Of a DNA stretch of 43,481 nt, positions 41,048 through 43,481 are shown piece by piece. A model generated the notes under the pieces. That model made no database searches, had not been told where the DNA came from, and saw nothing but the letters and a program-made list of their open reading frames with translations. This DNA is from an uncultured Collinsella sp. (GTDB taxonomy: Bacteria; Actinomycetota; Coriobacteriia; Coriobacteriales; Coriobacteriaceae), in the NCBI GenBank assembly GCA_902479135.1, contig CABSNU010000017.1, positions 1-43,481 on the forward strand. The letters run 5' to 3'. The position numbers and the translations under genes are program-made. How positions within the stretch are numbered: the first letter of the stretch is position 1; each line of letters starts with the position of its first letter.

Positions 41048-41140
41048 GGATCCTCAGGCTACAGCTCCTACGCCGGCAAGGTCTCCAAGGCGCCGGAGAA
41101 CCTCAGGAACAGGAATTTCCACGCCGACGAGCCCAACTAG
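41048..41140 (+). pseudogene. IS3-family transposase (OrfB) fragment
   Basis: Directly after the ATPase stop, in the same frame, 30 codons read GSSGYSSYAGKVSKAPENLR then NRNFHADEPN and stop at 41138-41140. This matches the segment just before the DDE/integrase core of IS150/IS3-type OrfB ('SY.G..s.APENL..R.F.AD.PN..W.TD'). Everything on both sides of that segment is missing, and no terminal repeats are visible. It marks the right edge of the cobalamin block. Confidence 0.8.
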
Positions 41141-41142
41141 GC

Positions 41143-41754
41143 CTAATCCAAGCGAGATTCCAGACTCGACAGACCATTGAGAGTCAGATCGTTGGCGACC
41201 TCAGAGACGCGCTCGATAGGAACCGAGCCGTCAGACAGCGCCCACGTGCGATAGATACCGATAATACCCGACAGCAAAAACGCCAGATAGTAGTCGAACA
41301 TCTCGTCCTTGAGACCTTGGGGCAGCAGATCGCGCTCGGTAATCTCATGTTCGAGCGGCGCACGAAGACGAGCCATGAAATCATCGAGCGGAATATTCTC
41401 GATCAGCTGACGATTGAGCACTAAGTTGTTGCACAGTGCCTCATTAACGGTTTTAAAGAAGGTCGCCGCCGCGCCAAGAGCGCGCTCGCTGGTGTCACCG
41501 TCCATAGAAGCAAGCGTTTTCTCGACCGAGTCGACAATCATCTCCACCACATCGACGGCAATGACATCGAGCAGGCCGTCAACCGTACCAAAGTGAACGT
41601 AAAAGGTCTTGCGGTCGACATTGGCCTCGCGTGCGATGGCACTCACCGTAATGTCTGCCAGCGGCTTTTCCATGAGCAGGCGCTCGAAAGCAGAAAGGAT
41701 GGCATTGCGACTGCGAACGATACGGCGGTCAAGACGCGGTTTGCTGGTGGCCAT
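41143..41754 (-). CDS. TetR-family transcriptional regulator
   Basis: The 203-residue protein has an N-terminal helix-turn-helix (about 18-60): RNAILSAFERLLMEKPLADI, then AIAREANVDRKTFYVHFG, the classic TetR recognition helix. The C-terminal ligand/dimer domain (about 70-203) is not assignable to a known effector. The start ATG 41754 has AAAGGA 7 bases upstream; an in-frame ATG at 41781 adds nine residues without a better site. It lies downstream of the UPF0104-type gene on the same strand, with a palindrome between them that could be its own operator. Confidence 0.9.
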   Translation of the reverse strand: MATSKPRLDRRIVRSRNAILSAFERLLMEKPLADITVSAIAREANVDRKTFYVHFGTVDGLLDVIAVDVVEMIVDSVEKTLASMDGDTSERALGAAATFFKTVNEALCNNLVLNRQLIENIPLDDFMARLRAPLEHEITERDLLPQGLKDEMFDYYLAFLLSGIIGIYRTWALSDGSVPIERVSEVANDLTLNGLSSLESRLD

Positions 41755-41797
41755 GGACGTGTCCTTTCGGTATACGAGCATTCATCAACAGATGAGA

Positions 41798-41821
41798 GAT
41801 AATCTACGTAAGAGGATTATC
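41798..41821. promoter_or_regulatory. Candidate TetR operator
   Basis: GATAATC (41798-41804) and GATTATC (41815-41821) are exact reverse complements with a 10-base spacer, centred about 55 bases before the tetR start. The size and place suit autoregulation by the TetR protein. No second copy was noticed elsewhere. Confidence 0.4.
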
Positions 41822-41870
41822 CCCCATACGCTACAAAAATGCCCGCCATCATGAAGAACGCACGACCGCG

Positions 41871-43178
41871 CTATTGCTCCTTAGGATGTTTTTTCTTGTT
41901 CAGGGCAGCCGGAGACACGCGAATGCCGTCGCCCGTCTGGCGTACATAGGCCTTGCGCGCCGGTTTGACGGCCCCAGAAGCCTTCTGAGTGTGCTGATTG
42001 GGATCAACGGTAACAGCAGTCACGGGATGGGGCTTGGCGGGCTTAGACGGCTTCTGAGGCGTACGACCGAGCTTGCGCATCAGACGATCCCAGCGTGCGT
42101 GGATGCTCTCGTTGTGAGCGCTCTTAAGCCCCAGCAGAGGCGCGGCCAAAATGGTCGGCGCGATAAACGTGATGAGACGCCACAGCAGATAGCCAGCAGT
42201 CGAGGCCGATCCAAAGAAATGGCCCAAGAACAGAGCGAAACCGCCCTCGGCGCCACCGGTGCCACCGGGCAGCGGAACCGCGGAGCTCAGCAGCTGCACA
42301 AAGGCGCTGGCCGCCATGACCGAGAAAAAGTCGACCTCATGGTGACCAAAGGCGAGCATCAGGAAGTAGGGCACGAGGTAGAAAAACGCGAGCTGCAGCA
42401 TAGTGATGACCACGGTGAGCAGCATCGACGAGAAGTGGCCGGCCGAAAGCTTGAACTTCTCGGAGAACGAATAAATCTCGCCGTCGACGAAGGTGCGCCA
42501 GCCCTCGATTTTAGTGGCCGAGACGCCCATGCGCTCGAGCCAATTGATGATGCAGTGCGCGACGCGTGTGACGGTCTTGGGCATGAGCGCGACGGCGAAA
42601 ATGCCGAGCAAGATGCAGCAGTGACCGCCAAAGCTGAAGACACACAGCAGCGTCATATCGCCATAACGCTCGGCAAAAAACGGCATACGGGCGAGCAGTA
42701 GGATGGCGCCCCAAGCCACGAGGCCAAACTGATACACGATGAAACGCGTAAACTGCGTAGCGCCGGCCTCGCCAACGTTTTGTCCGGCTTTGGTTAGGCG
42801 GTAGATCTGGGCAGGCGTGGAACCCATCATCATGGGCGTCAGGTTGCCAAAGAAGATGCCGCTCGCCTCAACTGAGATTAGGTCGCGGATGCCGACGGGC
42901 GAATTGGGGTCGAGCCAGACGGCGATTGCATAGGCCACGATGCCAAAGAACAGGTACAGGAACATGCAGAAACATGCAGCGATGAGCCAGGGCATCTGAA
43001 CGCTCGACATGGCGGCCCAGAACTGCCCCATCTGACCGGTCACAACCAGATAGACGATATAGCCCACCAGCACGACGCCGATAAAGATGGCGCCGCGGCG
43101 TGCGCTCTTATTGTCATCTCCGCCCGAGGCCTCAGCCTCGACCTGGGGCTTAAACGTATGCTGAGAGGACTCCGTCAT
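41871..43178 (-). CDS. UPF0104 / lysylphosphatidylglycerol-synthase-type transmembrane (flippase-like) protein
   Basis: The 435-residue protein has about eight membrane helices between residues 28 and 345 and a basic Pro/Lys-rich cytoplasmic tail (about 370-435). Family features are the loop SGIFFGNLTPMMMGSTPAQI and VPLPGGTGGAEGGFALFLG. These occur in the membrane half of MprF and in stand-alone flippase-like proteins. The lipid handled is unknown; there is no attached synthase domain. AAGGAG lies 4 bases before ATG 43178. A shared transcript with the downstream tetR is plausible. Confidence 0.88.
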   Translation of the reverse strand: MTESSQHTFKPQVEAEASGGDDNKSARRGAIFIGVVLVGYIVYLVVTGQMGQFWAAMSSVQMPWLIAACFCMFLYLFFGIVAYAIAVWLDPNSPVGIRDLISVEASGIFFGNLTPMMMGSTPAQIYRLTKAGQNVGEAGATQFTRFIVYQFGLVAWGAILLLARMPFFAERYGDMTLLCVFSFGGHCCILLGIFAVALMPKTVTRVAHCIINWLERMGVSATKIEGWRTFVDGEIYSFSEKFKLSAGHFSSMLLTVVITMLQLAFFYLVPYFLMLAFGHHEVDFFSVMAASAFVQLLSSAVPLPGGTGGAEGGFALFLGHFFGSASTAGYLLWRLITFIAPTILAAPLLGLKSAHNESIHARWDRLMRKLGRTPQKPSKPAKPHPVTAVTVDPNQHTQKASGAVKPARKAYVRQTGDGIRVSPAALNKKKHPKEQ

Positions 43179-43282
43179 GAGACTCCTTCTAACAGTCAAA
43201 ATATCTTGGATATTGTACCCGCAAGGACCATAAGCAGAACGCAAAGCTCTGGTTCAAATGGGAATTGCAGACGGTTGTTTGA

Positions 43283-43318
43283 AAATAAAAAACCCGGCCT
43301 TCCATGGGAAGTCCGGGT
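43283..43318 (-). terminator. Terminator of the tRNA-Glu genes
   Basis: On the minus strand ACCCGGACTTCC and GGAAGGCCGGGT form a stem (one mismatch) followed by TTTTTATTTTC. It lies about 10 bases after the 3' end of the first tRNA. Confidence 0.85.
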
Positions 43319-43328
43319 ATCAGATGCG

Positions 43329-43405
43329 TGGTAGCCCGTACCAGATTCGAACTGGTGATCTCCGCCTTGAGAGGGCGGCGTCCTAAACCGCTAGACGAAC
43401 GGGCC
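43329..43405 (-). tRNA. tRNA-Glu (CTC)
   Basis: Read on the minus strand, GGCCCGT and ACGGGCT form the acceptor stem, followed by A and an encoded CCA. The anticodon arm CCGCC-CTCTCAA-GGCGG carries anticodon CTC, and the T-arm reads CCAGTTCGAATCTGG. All arms pair, so it should be a functional glutamate tRNA reading GAG. Confidence 0.95.
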
Positions 43406-43427
43406 ATAGGGCTCAGCAGAAAAGAAG

Positions 43428-43481
43428 TGGTAGCCCGTACCAGATTCGAACTGGTGATCTCCGCCTTGAGAGGGCGGCGTC
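43428..43481 (-). tRNA. tRNA-Glu (CTC), second copy, partial
   Basis: The sequence from 43428 to the window edge is identical to the 3' 54 bases of the neighbouring tRNA-Glu (CCA, acceptor 3' half, T-arm, variable region, anticodon arm). The two genes are 22 bases apart in tandem. The 5' end lies beyond the window. Confidence 0.9.

Noticed and set aside
41048..41140. C-terminal extension of the BtuD-like ATPase
   Set aside because: A TAA separates them and the peptide matches IS3 OrfB, not ATPase tails.
43329..43481. tRNA-Glu genes as an integration site for an island
   Set aside because: No integrase gene and no repeated tRNA 3' end other than the complete tandem second copy are seen in the window.

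Overview
The window looks like a chromosome segment of a gut-type actinobacterium of the class Coriobacteriia, most like Collinsella. This is a judgement from gene content, moderately high GC, codon use and style of the housekeeping proteins; no database search was possible. The two ends and the 2.9-19.2 kb stretch are ordinary chromosome. The 19.3-41.1 kb stretch is a cobalamin (vitamin B12) block with a more GC-rich, arginine/alanine-heavy style.

Layout. (1) 1-2.9 kb, accessory: the tail of a RelB/DinJ-type antitoxin, a second N-terminally truncated DinJ-like reading frame, and a convergent gene for an 814-residue protein made of five near-identical zinc-ribbon repeats, two diverged ones, a PD-(D/E)XK-type nuclease-like domain, two more zinc ribbons and a NUMOD1-like C-terminus. 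(2) 2.9-10.2 kb, minus strand: rsmB, fmt, def, priA, gltX. (3) 10.5-19.2 kb, plus strand: metK, a fused L-serine dehydratase, an anchored L,D-transpeptidase, and a three-gene MacA/MacB-like efflux operon. The intergenic gaps of regions 1-3 hold long inverted repeats whose arms differ from gap to gap but often contain the core GGGACA/TGTCCC. (4) 19.3-35.2 kb, minus strand: one tightly overlapping run of 17 genes for anaerobic cobalamin biosynthesis, read in the order cbiF, cbiD, cbiL remnant, cbiG, cbiH, cbiET, cbiA, cobT, cobU, cobS, cobU'-cobC fusion, cbiB, cobD, cbiP, btuR, cbiC, cbiJ. (5) 35.4-41.0 kb, plus strand and divergent: a cobalamin riboswitch, a Tat-exported lipoprotein CbiK, a small lipoprotein, a BtuF/FecB-like binding lipoprotein with an extra N-terminal domain, a BtuC-like permease and a BtuD-like ATPase with an unusual C-terminal domain. 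A 30-codon scrap of an IS3-family transposase follows directly. (6) 41.1-43.5 kb: a TetR regulator, a UPF0104-type membrane protein and two tandem tRNA-Glu(CTC) genes.

How it fits together. The minus-strand run covers cobalt-precorrin methylation, ring contraction, reduction, amidation, adenosylation, aminopropanol attachment and nucleotide-loop assembly. The C20 methyltransferase gene cbiL survives only as 77 codons, its N-terminal start fused in frame to its C-terminal end, so the ring pathway looks broken unless another copy exists elsewhere. Uroporphyrinogen-III methyltransferase and cobalt transport (CbiMNQO) are not in the window. The divergent operon is the only side with a recognisable cobalamin aptamer; it couples an exported chelatase to corrinoid/tetrapyrrole-type uptake and is the most unusual functional unit here. 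The IS3 scrap at the right edge suggests the block was mobilised or rearranged.
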